Assembly: GCA_932521035.1 (NCBI GenBank)
Contig: OW051497.1
Span: 2,356,001 to 2,420,000, forward strand
Origin: Oscheius dolichura
Lineage: Eukaryota > Nematoda > Chromadorea > Rhabditida > Rhabditidae
Direction of reading: 5' to 3'
DNA length: 64,000 nucleotides
Shown here: positions 33,372 to 46,724 of the stretch, in pieces
Layout of the letters: the number at the start of each line of letters is the position of its first letter
Position numbering within the stretch: the stretch's first letter is position 1
Notes under the pieces: generated by a model
The model's database searches: none
What the model saw: only the letters and a program-made list of their open reading frames with translations
What the model was told of the DNA's origin: nothing
Made by a program: the position numbers and the translations under genes

Positions 33372-36300
33372 TCAAGCCGAATGGCTAGCAAATATGACAT
33401 GAGTATTGAACATGTACTTGTCTCCGCATTGGAATTTGCACAAGTTGCACCTGAAACAAAGGAATTACTGTATTCCTAAAAGGATTATGAGCACCTGAAG
33501 GGATCTTCGTCTGTGTGGAGGCCTTTGTGCATGATGTACATGGTTTCGTCGTGGAAAACGATGCCACAGTGTGAGCATTCCTGAAAATGGAGGAGTTATA
33601 TCTTGGTCAGAAAAGGGTAGAGCCCCCAGGCCTTTCCCATTACGTCAGAACTACGTCTCTGTTTATTTTCTGACAGTATGGGTTGTTTGTTCCCGATGTG
33701 GCAACAACCCATCACAATCCGTCGACCATTGCCTTTTTTATGTACTCAAAGGTAAATATTTTTGTCATGTCCTCCCTGTCTCGGTCTCCCTATTTTTAAA
33801 CTACCACCTTAAACCGACTGCAACTCACCGTATTTGGCTTCACTCCATTCCCGACAATAGTTGGCGTAATGTTTGAAGAGGAGGACTCGTCCACAACATC
33901 AACATTGCTGCTTCCGCTATCCAGTGAAGGCGTGTGCGCTTCTTCTTCCTCTGGGACAATTGGAGTTGACATGCCGTTCAGTTGTGACACTGTTCCCAAT
34001 TGTTCTGCCCACATTCGTAGATTGGCATTTAGCTGCATTTTGCTCTGAACAATCTCTTCATTAAAAAAGAAGGTATGGAAAACATACAGCTGCCAGGAGA
34101 GCTGGGTGAGCCAAGGAATTGTTAGCTAGACACATCATTAGGAGATCTTCACTGCTCAGTTGAGGATAGATGGGGGCCGGCTGAAATTTTCCATATTTTC
34201 TGGTAGAGACAAAAGTCTTACAATAATTGGATTGTCTATCCTTTCTATTGGGCTCGCATGGTCGCCGTTGGCCAACTGCTCCAACTGCTTTTGAATACTG
34301 AAAGGAGAAGGAGAGAAGTCCATTCTGGCCTTCTTGGATTTCGGGAGCTCCAGTTGTTCCCGCTCGCCTGGGGATCCAGGATCGGTAATCTGAAAAAGGG
34401 CATAAACCAAACGATTCGACGAGGGTGACCAACAATTAGCCTTTAGCCCACAATTTGGAACTTTACTTGAAACTAGTAGAGTCTCGAAAGGAATCAAGGA
34501 GGTTCAAAGGCTTAGCTGCCCGACCGACATTAGCACCAGGTTTTTTCAGGTTCAAAGTATTTAAACTGGCAGAAAGTGTACTTTTCCAGTATGGGCATTA
34601 TATCCCCCCTCCACTCACATCATTTTCATCATGCCTCGTCTGATAGTGGAGCAACAACCGCCGCGAATTGGCAAATAGAAGTGAACATCGCTTACAGCTG
34701 GCCGGAGAGGCGGGAGTAATAGAATGTTGTTCATCCAAATGAGACCTGTAAAATGTTGAATCTCTCAGAAATGGACACCAATGATCATCTGGTTATTGTG
34801 TATGTTGTCTTCCCCTTATCAACTTTGTTCCCGGCCTTTACCAGGTGAAAATATTCAATTACTAGACCTCTCTTTTCTTCAAGATTAATAAGATCAAAAC
34901 CTACCGTAATTGAGAATGTTGACTAAATTGAGCTTTACATAATTGAACTGGACAGTCGAAATCGGCACCGGTTTTGATATGAGTCATAGAATGTTCTTGC
35001 ATCTGAAAATCTCGAATTGTCCCTGTGTTTTCACTTTTTCTGCCCATCCCTGGCACTTCCTGCCAACCAGCTGCCATACAGGGAATGTTGTCTTTTTCGC
35101 TTTCGGGGTCAAAACTGCTGGTTCTTACGCGCAAAGAAAACGTCAAGGCCTTTGTTGCGCAATTTCGCGCCGGGGCGAAAGCACCTCTCTCTCTCTCCTT
35201 CTTCTCCCCTCGACCTTGCCGCATTCCCGGAAAGACTTTCGGCAATGGATATCGCTCTTTCATCTGCGTTTTGTGGCCTTGTAAGGCCGGGTGAGAAGAG
35301 AGGAGAAAAAGGAAGACGAGAGAGACAGACAGTCAAAACCAGATAGCTGGTTTTGAGAAGCTATTGCTTTGACGATCAATGCCATCCACAAAAAATCGGC
35401 CCATACTCAATAGGGTTCAAGCGTCTAAAACCAGTTGCCCAGTTTATGCCCAGGAGAGATGGAGGTTTTAGGACAAGAGAGGTGTGTGACAAACCTGATC
35501 TTTTCGGAAAAAACGCTTTTTACAGTATCGACACTCGTACGGTTTGACTCCACTGTGCCGCATTCGATGCCGATGCATATTGGCCTGAAAACGTGATATT
35601 TTTTGAGGCCCAAACCTTGAAATAAAAACCGCTAAAGGCAAATGGTTCAAAGCAATTCAAAAGACAGCTCTTTGAAATTTCCTCGATTAATTTTCCTTAT
35701 CTCATGTCAAACGTTTTTAAGCCAAAAAACCAAGGTTCCTTTTCCAGACGACTTTTTTTCCTTAACTCACTTTCTGACTGAACTGCATGTGACAGATATC
35801 ACACTGGTACATCTGGCCTTGATGCCGTTCGTGAGCCTCCTGAAAATTTGAACAATTAGCGTGTCAGAACACGTAGGCTGCTGAACTTCCCCCCACGTAA
35901 TTTTAAAAACTAGGGAAAGTGATAATCCCCAGGAATTGATCAGGTTTCGGCTAGGGCTTAAGATCAGATCAGGAAGCTCGTTTGATCCTGATAAAACGCC
36001 GCTTTCCCCTAACACCGTTTCCCCTTCGTCGACCCTGAGGGTAAGATTTTTGGCAGGTGACATCACCTTCCAGATTCTGGACGGTGTAAACTTACTTCAG
36101 GAAACCAGACAAAGGAGCTATGCATCAGAAACTTTTGAGTTCCGGCCGACGCGTTCATTTCGTCTGTCTGGCTGGCTGGCAAATGTCTAATTCGTCTAAT
36201 GATTATATAGAAAAGGAGGAGACAATGAACGACTGCCGGATGGATAATTGCAATGGAAAGAAGTTTTCTGACGTCGGAGCAAAACAGTGGGGAAGGAGGC

Positions 36301-39300
36301 AGAGCTTTTTATCTATTGCGTGGGAACCATCTTCCCAATTGACCAGGAATAGATTGGTTTGAACAATTTTCCCGTCTGATGATTTGGAAAAGCCATCCGA
36401 GGGTGCCGATAAAGGCGGGAAGGGGACGTATTAGACGACTTTTCTCTTTCCCCTTTGAATGCTAGATGTTCCACACTTTTCAGACTACCGTACACGTCCC
36501 CTACCAGCCCTAACTTTCTAAGCTTATATGACGTGTGTGCTTGCTTTGACGGAATTTCCGGAGTGGCTGCCGCTGACCGCGCCGGTCAACACTTGGCTAG
36601 GTCAACAGGCGCCTCTAGGTTAGGGTCCGCCGCTCTGTATTTGCTGGGCTCCGTTCGGTGCTCCTTTCCTTATTTGCGCGGATCTGGGAAACAGTGCGGC
36701 GCATCCTTCTTCCCATAGGAGGGAGTACGTACCAAATGGCTCTTCATATGCTGGGACATATAAGTCGTGAAGTTACAGTGAGGGCACACGTGTACTGTCT
36801 TGGCCGACTTGCCGTTGACTTCTTTAATCACGCCTGTTTCTGTTGCTGAAAAACGTGATTCATTTTGTGATTTTCATAGGGTAGATTACCTTTAATTCCA
36901 CTAAGTTCCTGTAATAAATCTAATTTTCTATCCAAGTCCAAAGGCGGAGTAGAGGATATCGTCAACTTCTGGTCATCGCCCGATAACGAGCCGGTTGGGG
37001 ATGGAGTGGAAGAGGAGTCACTACTACTTGTACTACTGCTATCTGCCGTCCACTCATTTGTCTGAACAAGTAGAGTTTTCAAAGAGTCGGAAGCAAGAAC
37101 CTGGGAATGGGATAGTTCCCCGCTGGACCTCTGCTCTTCTTCATGTTGCTCTGGAAAAAATTTGGTTTGCGAGTTAAAAGCCAGCGGTTTCTGAGCTTTC
37201 GTGGTAACTCGAAAGACAGCAAGGCATTGTCAAGTAGTTTTCGAGGTCAAATAGTAGAGGGAGAGGGAAAGCTTTTTGTCAATTAGAAAACAAAGGCGCC
37301 GCTTGTCTTTTTTTATGTTGTGTCGGGTTTTCCCCTTCTACTTCTAATTAACATGAAAAGTTCGACAGAGATTGACGAGAGCAGCGCTTGGACTGGAGTC
37401 GCACTTTGAGAAGTTCATATTTTCGGTTTTCAGCTTTTTCCAGTCCACGAAATATGTCATAATAATCAGAATATATGGAAGGGAACAGACCCAAACCTCC
37501 AGGTGGCTGTTAAAAGAGGTTTTTTTGTAATTGGTTACCAGAAAATAGTATGTATCTCCCGCTCTCCCGAGCACACAGTTTTTTTCCACCGTATCCACTT
37601 ACCTATATGTTTGGTAAATTCTGCTAAACAACTGGATGTGAAGCCACATTCGTTGCAGGCGTTCAATTCCGCCATGAACAGCAGCGCCTGAAATAGTCAA
37701 GGATATAATAGGAAGCCAACCGGAATAATCCATTATCACTGTTTATCAGTAATAAGAGAAAATAAAAAGAGAAAAAGAAGATGACAGCAAAACCGAGAAA
37801 AGATTTCTATTCAGTAAAATAGAAGAGACGCCTCCACTCAACGGAAATGATTAGGAATGTGGGGGAGAGATTTCCGGATAGCCTGGGAAGAGACGGAACA
37901 GATGGACTTTTAGGTAAGGGAATTTGTGGGAAAGGAGGAAAGATGAAGCGGAAATCATTCTCAGAACTTCTATTAATTGTGGATTTTAAACCCAGGCTGT
38001 TATTAGGAAGAAAAACTAATAACACGTGGAGAACGACTGGACACCTTTTTCATATACTGCGTCCTTTCAAATTATCTCTTGGACTACTCAAATATTTCTT
38101 CGGGATCTTTCAATAAACTAAAATTAAACATCCAGCTGCGGACAAGGTTATAGAGAGAGGGGTTGGCAGGGTATACGGTAACTAATTCCAGAAACGGCTG
38201 TTTTTATCAGGAATGCTATATAACTCGAAAATGCTGGCGGCCCTCATTAAAAAGTGGGCATTAGTCGATATTAAAATTGTCGCCTTTTCCGGCTACCGTT
38301 TGGGGGACTTCAAAGAGACGAGAGAGTGAGAAGGGATAGAGAGTGGAGGGAAAGGCATCCCTTGCGTCAGAACCTGAGACTGCGCCAAGACTGCTCCTTA
38401 CTAGTTCCTATACCATAATAGGAAGAAGCTGATGTTTAAGAAGCGGATGCTGCTCGTCTGTTGACTGCGGAGTCCACGCTCCGAGTGACCCCTCCGATAT
38501 TTGCGTACCACGGGTTTCCGGGTTCGGCCAAACATCGGTAAGCCCCCCTCGGATAGAGTGAGGATGGGATAAGACACTGCGCGACCTGGCTACTGACCGC
38601 GAGCTGCTATCTCGACAAGCTGGATACGGCAGGAAAACAAGCGACACCGTTGACATATACCGAGTACTCGGCTGGGGTTCAAATCACATCTCTTTTGAAA
38701 GTGACTCGACCCTCGATTAGTCAACATTGGTTGAGCTGATCTGAACTTTGTCTAATAGAAACCACTTGGTTGCTCTGGATATTCCCATTCTTATAAGTAA
38801 TTGACACCTGGCCGGAGGGCATCTGAGTGCGAAAGGAATGGGTAATTACAAGGAAGATTTAATTATGACGGTTGGATGAAAGGATAAGAAAGTTCAAAAT
38901 GCTTTCGCTTGAGAATGCTTCTCGGAAAAGGAGTGTCTAGGAAAGGGAAGATTGGCCAAAGTTCCCACGGAAAACTGACAGTTTTTATGGAAGAAGGGCC
39001 TCAATGGAGCAAGGCCAACGCGCCCGGTGGAGTGGCAAGAAGGCGACGGAAACACGGAGGAGTAGTCAATCTTGTAGAGGTTACCGTAGCCTACCAGGAA
39101 AAGATGTAGATAACGCGCTACTCAATCTCTGTTTGAAATTTCTTCGCCCCGACTTTCCTTGAAAGGAAATAAAACATCAAAAATGGCGCGTAACTTCCGT
39201 TCCTTCGTATAAGTTCATGGGTACGTTTAATAACGAAGGAACTGAACTTCTTAGTGAGGGAGAAGCAGCCTCTTTATGCGTGAGCTGCGTTATCCGATGT

Positions 39301-42300
39301 TAGGTAAACAGAAACGTCTTCTCAGCCGATTTGTTCCAACCTTGCGTGGAAGGGATTAGTCTCAAGGTTCGAAAAAATTGAAAAGAACCGTCAGAGAGGG
39401 GGCGAGAGAGAGAGAGAGAAGTTTGGGAAAGAGTGGGAGAAACCAATGGCAATTAGTACTCCAAGGCAGGAGGAGATACTTGTACCTACCGGTTGCGGGA
39501 GAAGAGTCGGCGGGAACGAGACTGGGCCCGAGCTCTCCATATACCGTAGCCGGCATGGGTTTGGGATTTGGCGGTAAATAGTGGAAAGGAGGCTTTTCTC
39601 TCCGCCAAAGTCGAATCCAGCTCCTAATCCACTTACAAAAGGTTGTGGCAAGGGTTTCCCGGTGGTGAAAAGTGTGGCAAGTTCACAATCGGCAGAAAAA
39701 GAGAATAAGACTCTTTAAGGGCTGGTGGGGGTTTTTCCCAAAGCGTCCTTTAACCTTGAGACGGATTGGAAAACAAAATCTCGGGAACTGCCCCCCAACC
39801 GCTCCTCCTCCCTTTCCAGCCGCTCTCTCCCCTCCCTACAGATGACATTGATACGGCAAAGAGGAGAGGCAGCATCCGCCGAAAAATCTGGCAGACAGCT
39901 TGAAGATGATTGGAAAAAAAGATTAAAAGAGAGAGGTGGAGAAAAGGTGGCGGTAGCGGTGGCGGCGGGGTAGGGGAGACAAGTTCACCACCTCTATTCC
40001 TGGACTCAAAAGTGGGAATTTGATCAATTCTAGCGCTAATTTCTATCATGGATTGAGCAGGTGCTCTGAGAAACCTTTTCTCTAGGTGACTGGGAGTAAT
40101 TCTTTTTATCAAGTTTTCACCTGGTATATGTTCAGGATTAGAATAAGGTGGGGAGAGAGATTGTAGCTATACAGAATTACGTTTCAATGTGGGGGTACAA
40201 GGGGTTAAAACAACGTTTGACGTACGAACAATATTGTGCGATGAATTTGGAGCAAGAAATACGCAAACCTTAGGATGAAAGGATGGAAATAGAAAATATA
40301 CCGAGACTTCTGATATTTTGACAGAAAAGCCTAAACTTCGCGGACCCTGATGTTCCAGACGTCAAAATGACGACAGCTAATTATTTGTTTGTGGTATTCT
40401 CCGTCCAGTTAGTTCACTTATCCGTGACTCCTCTTCTGTCGGAGTGAAGGGGGTAATTTTAATGAATCAGATGAGAAATGATCGGGAATTTCGGATTGTT
40501 TTGACCTAGAGAAACCTTTGACGGAAAAGGTGGTGAGAAAGTGACAAGACTGTTGCAAAATTGATAAGACAGGACATGATGCGACCAAGGTAAAGGAGAC
40601 GGAAATAACATACTCCATTCTAAAAAGGGGGTGTGATCTCAGAAATGTTCTAGTGAAGCCAGTTCTGAGCAAAATAAGAGAGCACGCTAAAGTTTGCATA
40701 CAGTAAGCCCGCTGCATCTAACGGAAGTGGAAAAAACGCATCATTTCGTACTGGAGACCGTGCCCTTTTGAAAGGAACCCATTGGTCTCACCCCGCCAAA
40801 AATCATCATCCAACCTTGATCAGTGAGATGGATTTCGTTTATTTCCTGCTTCTGCTTAGGGAAAATCATGAGACATCTTTTAGCATGAGACAGTTTTTAC
40901 AACCAGGCGATTCCAAAAATCCCGTTCTCCACATATGGCACCCCGATCGGAGGAAAGATCTCTGTTGTGGTTGTTGGCATTAATCATGGCAATATTGATA
41001 AAGTGAATATCAAATGAGGAGCACACCGGCTGTGCGGGGTGAAAAAACTTCCCGTATCTCTCTGGGCGCGGTACTCGAAGAATTGAAAAAAACCGGGGAA
41101 ATGCGATGCTTCACGCGATGCTTATGGCAGCCGCCACTGTCACCTCCTTCGGCGGCAGTCGACGGCATTGAGAGAAAGTGTGCGCGGCACGCGCCGGATT
41201 GAGGATTTTGGCGCTGCCATGGAAGGGCGTAGACGGTTGGTGTGGAACAGGTTGCCCAGCAGTCGACAAGGTCTCTCCCGGTTGCACTCTTACCCCCAAC
41301 AAAACCGAACTCGATAAGTCTGTTCCCCTCTGACCTCAAGCCCGAAAAAAGAGAGAAGAAGAAGCACGGCACAGGTAGTCCTTGGTGGCGCGCTGGACGC
41401 GTTTTTTTCTGCTTCGTTACTTTTTTTTGCCGAGCGGAAAAATTCCCGTCTTCTCTCTTCCCCCTTGTTAAGGTCATCACAATTTCTCGATCGGGTTCGG
41501 AAGGATTTTTATTGACAAACAAAGGTCGAGAGAGAAGGGAGAAACTGATGAAAAATCTACCTTCTAATTAGTATTGAAAACGAACGGAGCGAATAATACT
41601 CGGATGGCTGTCTCTACCTAGAAAAAAGTACGACGGCACTTTCAGTAGGCGTTCTGGGTTGAAAAGAGTCTCCTCTTCCCAGAAGGAGGAGTCAAAAGAG
41701 GAAGGTTGTTTGGAATCCGATACAACCTCTTAAAATAGTGATGGCAACAACAACATCTGGTTCAAAACTGGCTACCGTACTCCCGTTGTCCAGAAAGGGC
41801 CTTGGACGGGGGCAGCTCTTTTTAAAATTCTCTTGTATTCATGGAACAGAAAACAGTAAATATATATATTGATCAGGAAAAGTCTTGCAATATTCCTGGC
41901 CGTCCATAACAATCTCGGAAACTTTCACACTGTCATAAAATGTTTAATATCCAAGGAAAGATCCAGAAAAAGAAAAGTTTTCCTCCCTCTACGTTTCAAG
42001 GTTAGAAAAGGGGTTTTCTTCATGGGAAAGAAAAAGCCGCTCCCCCTTTTGGTAGACAAGAGAATCTTCTTAGGGCTCACAGCTTCCTGTTTTCCAGAAG
42101 CTGCGGCGCCGGTCGGTCTAGCCCTTCTTGGAAGCGCAAGAACCCGCCAAAATTCCATGCCTGTCATTGTTAATTCACTCCTTAAAAATCCGTGACCTCG
42201 GTCCTTTTCCAACTGCCACTTCCCGCATAATGGTAGCCTTCGCGCCCTATTGCACCCGTCAGATGGCAATCATTTGTTGCGGCGTATTTTTCCTCTCCTG

Positions 42301-43377
42301 AGAAGTTTGTGCCTATCAGGAGAAAGGACCGTTAGACCGCTTGCCTCGCTTTCAACGGATGATATATAAAAACAGCAAAATACTGCGGGTCTTATTGTAC
42401 CGGTGAAGAAAGAGGCGTGACTTGGCAAGACTGGGGCGGATGCAGCGTCTCGGGACGATCTAGTAGATATGGAAAGGCCCAGCAAACAAATGACAATAAT
42501 AAAAGGACAGAAATGGATATTATGGAAACGGGAATCCTGGGTTAACAGGAGGGGATGAAGGATACCGAAGATAATCCTCCGGGCGCGCTTCCGAAATCCG
42601 ACAGGATTCCCCAGTATGCCCGGTTGGGATTTTTGCCACACACGGCAGCAGCAGACAGCCAGCTACTGGAAGAGAGAGTCGCCGCCGGATTTAAACTTCA
42701 AAAAAATCCTTGGCCTCGTCTGTAGTTTTTTACTCGTTTCGTCGTCATCAGTTGCAAGAGACAGAAGAGATAGATGATCTTACAGTAAAGCCACTTACTG
42801 GGTCGATCTTTGTGATGCTTGATAGGTTCTCAAGGGGAGCGGGGGGTAGCTTTTACGAGCCAAGGAAAAAAGCGTCGCCCGGTGATAGTAAATAAAGGGG
42901 GAGCCTGAAAGGGACTTTCTTATAGGGAGGCTAGCGGGATTAATTGATATTCAGCACATTCTAATTGTCATGCAAATTGACAGTGGGCGCCGCTTCATTT
43001 TTTACGCGTTTTGTAATAATCTCAGCAACTCGCGCCCAATATTTCGGTCATTTGATAATCCGATTACAAGAAAATCAGAAAAGAAGATGTTTACTGCCAG
43101 ACGGGGAGAACTACCGACTCTTAATTGGGTTACAGTAAGCCTTTAGAACTTCGGGGGCTTTATGACTAGTTATAATAAAGTGTCAATAAAAAACGTCACG
43201 AATACGTTGTGTTTTAGTGAGCATCCACAATTTCGTATACGTAAACGTAAACGAGAAGACCTTCTTATGAGGTTACGGTAGGCGGAAACCTCCCTCACTC
43301 TATCCCTGCGTGGTGTGGCTTACCCTGCCAATAGAGTTCTTCTCCGATGCGTTCTCTTTTTCCCTGCCCGCCACCAT
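33372..43377 (-). CDS. hbl-1: Hunchback-like zinc-finger transcription factor HBL-1, about 512 aa
   Basis: Thirteen exons keep frame: 43324-43377 (MVAGREKENASEKNSIGR), 37603-37687, 36890-37150, 36733-36845, 35771-35839, 35495-35584, 34905-35002, 34619-34745, 34222-34389, 34088-34180, 33829-34044, 33495-33580 and 33372-33450. Zinc fingers in order: CNECGFTSSCLAEFTKHIEQ (near residue 29), CPHCNFTTYMSQHMKSHLEA, CDICHMQFSQ, YECRYCKKRFFRKDQM, CPVQLCKAQFSQHSQLRSHL, CKRCSLLFANSRRLL, and the C-terminal pair CSHCGIVFHDETMYIMHKGL and CNLCKFQCGDKYMFNTHVIF followed by ASHSA. The last pair is the Hunchback/Ikaros dimerisation module and fixes the identity. A Ser/Thr-rich linker follows finger 1. In C. elegans HBL-1 is a heterochronic factor repressed by let-7-family microRNAs. 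The protein is clearly shorter than I expect for the C. elegans one. The first exon is proposed from its perfect phase, strong GTAAGC donor and the skewed 5.6-kb intron. Without it, the start would be MAELNACNECG at 37675. Confidence 0.95.
37688..43323. other. Predicted first intron of hbl-1, pyrimidine-rich on the sense strand
   Basis: Plus strand A/G-rich through most of the interval. Contains a (GA)n microsatellite at about 39404-39419 and GC-rich blocks near 41.0-41.5 and 42.1-42.6 kb. At about 41.3 kb on the minus strand a GGGG|GTAAGAG donor follows a short candidate exon (acceptor GAGGTCAG), which may be an alternative exon. A 170-codon frame at 41010-41522 is not otherwise supported. 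Confidence 0.4.
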
Positions 43378-44295
43378 TTTTGAGGTAGGAAGTCGGAAAA
43401 GCAGCGATTGATCGCACACAGGGAAAGCGGGCGCATCCTTGAGCGGCGAAAGTTTCGACCTTGGCCGGTCTTAACCTCCAAGCCGTCAGGAAGACTACCT
43501 GCCACCCTTGTGCGACGGCTTTTTAATGGCGGAAGATGTCCGCCAAAGGAGAAAAGTGCCGTTGAGGGACATTGTCACAGGGTTGAGAAGTTCTATACCA
43601 GAAAAAGATCCAGTTCTGCCTAAGGGAAGAAGCGAAAAAAGTAAGAAGAAGGACGAGATTCCCGACTGCTTCTGTGAAAATGCCATATATCGTTCGTTCG
43701 GGTACCCACATGCCATTTTGAGTAGAAGAGCCTGAATCATAGTCATGCTATGCCGTGATTCACATCAGGTGTACAGCTACCCTTTTTCCTACACAGCTGG
43801 AAAAATAATTTGTTTTTGTTTATCTGTCCTTCTCTCTGTTGGCAGACAGGCAAAATCCACTTCTGAAGGTTACGGGAAGAGGTTCAAGTTCAATTATGTT
43901 GCCACCCGTTCTGCCATTTGAACGCAGCCTGTTCTGGACAAGCTGTTGTGTGATCCCGCCAATCGACAAACAAGATTTTGAAGACTGATCAGGCGCGGAA
44001 GAGAGAGAGTAGGAGAAAAGGAAAATATTAGCTGCCATTGGGAAGTCGCTCAATGGGGAACTTCACTCTCTTTGTGAAAGGCTAGGCTCCTCTCTATTTT
44101 TTATTTTTGGCAAAATAGGCTTTGAACAGGGAAGGGAACAGTTTAAAAGATCTTCATTTCCATTTTGTAACTATGACACTACTAAGAAGTACATTTGATA
44201 CGAGAATATTGCCAATGCGTTTTAATCTGCGAGCCACAGACAAGATCTTCTCCTGGCCTTCATGACATAATGCCATACGACAGAAGTCGAAATGA
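43378..44295. other. Probable hbl-1 promoter region and spacer to the BTB cluster
   Basis: No supported exon. Moderately GC-rich to 43.75 kb, where the strand composition switches. This is the likely 5' end of the hbl-1 transcript by composition only. Confidence 0.3.
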
Positions 44296-45144
44296 TTAGT
44301 GCAAATTCAAGGCGATAAGACGCGGCTTGTGGAGATACTTCTCACATCGGTAGCACTTGGAGAAGACGGGGCGACGGCGATCTTCGATGAAGACCTGGAG
44401 CATCACATTCACAGCCGTCTCACTGAAAAGCTCTCCCCTCGTGGAGGTGTATTCCGGGTGTTCGATCATTTCACAGATTTCACAGACAGTCATCCCCCGT
44501 GCCCAGGCACATCTCTGAAAAGAGCGCGTGAGTTTGGGGAATAGAAAGCACAACATACCATTCCATCTGGGATCTCGCTAAAAATGAAGCCGAGGAAGAT
44601 ATTCTTGTATTTTTTGACTTCATTGACTAATTTATTGACTATCAAATGGAATCCCATCTGTTTGGCGGCTCGATACAATTTCAGATAGAGTTCGTCGTCA
44701 AACGGCCTCTTATCTGAAAGAGCTAGAGCTAGAGTACTCCTTCTGGCAACTCACAATTGTAGTCTACATTGTACATGAATTTAAGAAGATGCTTCATCGT
44801 CTCCTCGTCTAATGGAGTCCCCACAATGTCTCGATCTTTCCCGTCTGAACTGATAAATCTTTCGGGATATTCTGTATTGGCTAGGAGCACCTAGAATTTC
44901 ACTTAAATTTTGGGGCACAGTAAGAACTCACGTCCACCGTGGCATAGAAATGGGGAATGCGTCCAAATTTATTGATCTGACAGACGAGTTCAATTTGCCT
45001 GTCTCCAAAGGGTACATTGAAATCTATGGGAACACCCTTTCTAAAAGGTCGGGATAACATTAACCGAATCCCACTGACTCACTCGCACGTGACCTTTGGT
45101 TCAAAGATGGTCGGCAGCTTACAAACCTCCTTCAGCCATCGCAT
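44296..45144 (-). CDS. Divergent BTB-fold protein A, 226 aa (tandem family)
   Basis: Five exons keep frame: 45083-45144, 44932-45040, 44755-44890, 44559-44713 and 44296-44514. The core GVPIDFNVPFGDRQIELVC, then RFISSDGKDRDIVGTPLDEE, TMKHLLKFMYNVDYNYKRPF and LYLKLYRAAKQMGFHLIVNK follows the BTB/POZ order (beta strands, the helix hairpin after the variable loop, then the hallmark ..hLLkfmY.. and ..lyraAkqm.. segments). The C-terminus is specific to this family, with MTVCEICEMIEH and a final Cys pair FSKCYRCEKYLH. A splice acceptor (GAAG) lies just upstream in frame, so a little more N-terminus may exist. BTB proteins usually dimerise and can bind cullin-3; function here is inferred. Same strand and plan as genes at 46.7, 48.9 and 53.3 kb. 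Confidence 0.8.
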
Positions 45145-45153
45145 TACCTCTAC

Positions 45154-46724
45154 CTTCAAAAAGGTTTGTAAGTAAGAAATGGTAAAGAAGAGAAGGCTAG
45201 TCAAGAAAATGAGTTCATCTTTCCAGCCCATGAAAAAGCGGGCCCGTGGGTACAGATTGCTGACCTGGAAAAGATCTGTTTTTCACCTGTTTGAAATGGA
45301 CAGAACTGGAAAGCTGGGAAACAATATTTCAATACACATTTTTGCAGAAAAGAGGAGAAAAAGCGGTGCGTGTCTAATGGAGGTGGTCTTCTCTCGCAAT
45401 TTAAAAAAAACGCATAAATTTAACCGAGACAAGGAATAGAAAACGAAAGGGCTCGCTCTGAATCAGTAATAACTTATTTTAATTTTCTAGAAAAGTCGAC
45501 GGAAGAAAATGTCGTGAGTAGAATAGAGATCGGAGTCTATACCTCACCCTACCTTTTCATACACTCGTGGTCTCTAAAATATTCAATTTTGAGCTAAAAC
45601 CAGATCACCAGGTGAAATTGCAAATCATTCACGTTATCCAGTTCCCAGTACCTATCAATTTTTAGCTCAACAATAAACAACATGATGTGAAAATAGGTCA
45701 TGCAGACGAAATAACAAAATTAATTATACACCATGTGTTAATTTGCATCGCTTTAAAATTCAGATTTTATTCAGAAGGAGGAAATTACATTTCTCTGCCC
45801 AATGTAATCAGGCAGATGATTTTTCTGTGAAGCAACTAGATCGAGACTAAAGACGGCGTTATGAGGGGAGAAGTTCGTGGAAAACGAGCACAACTTGTGA
45901 TCGTTCAGTCTTCTCGTGTAATTATGGGGAGATTAAAAGTAGAGAGCACACCTCCCGTTTTGCACAAGAATGCTCTTTCCAGCTTCTATTTTCCCCTAGC
46001 TTCTGCAGGAAGGTATTAGAAACTTGTGTGTTTACATAATGGAGAAAATAACATACTGTATTCAGCGTTACTCCAAGAACAGGCAACGGAGAGAAGACGC
46101 TCCCTCGAATATATCTATCCGATGTCAGTGTGAAAATGAGCAGCTATTATTCTTGAAAGCAGTCCAGAAAAATGGGATTGGCTTGCCCACGAGAAAAGAG
46201 GCAGAGAGGAGGGATGGACGGATAAAATTGACGCCTATTTTGACATGTGCCCTCCACGTTTGACGACAGTGGGGAAGCCATTAATATAAAGGTTAAGACG
46301 TTGATGGCGATAAGCAGTTTAACAAACAAAACGTTTTTTTTTAAATATTCAGGAGGTGGTTGTTATTGTCGCCATGGCTCAGTAAAAGATGTTATTTATT
46401 CAACAAGAAAAAGAACCGGAAACAAGGGACAGAAGAGGGGTCACTTTAAAGTTGGGGAAATCGCCGGAGATACCATTCCATTTAGGGGCCCTGACACAAA
46501 ATGAAGGGGAAATCATATTGTTCAAAAATACTACTAGGAACTTCGAAATTAGGAACCTGAGGCGAACGAATGTTTGGAAAGAAAGAAAGCCGTGGACACG
46601 TGCAGAGACGGTAAACTTCCAAGTTCCTGGCTGCTCCTTTAGAGTCATCAATAAACTTATTTGGTTAAAGCAGGCTATCAGGTTAATACAAAAGATAATA
46701 TTAAGTACTACTCCCTCTTTTTAA
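45154..46724. other. Intergenic, purine-rich on the plus strand
   Basis: Upstream of BTB gene A. The frames seen (45179-45439, 46024-46263, 46389-46724) lack splice or family support. Nothing recognisable. Confidence 0.35.

Noticed and set aside
38660..38690. B-box-like GGGTTCAAATCAC
   Set aside because: No A box at the right distance upstream and no cloverleaf; not a tRNA gene.
41010..41522. 170-codon open frame on the minus strand inside the predicted hbl-1 first intron
   Set aside because: No motif or hydrophobic pattern, and poorly protein-like sequence; more likely GC-rich intronic DNA, though a short exon near 41.3 kb is possible.
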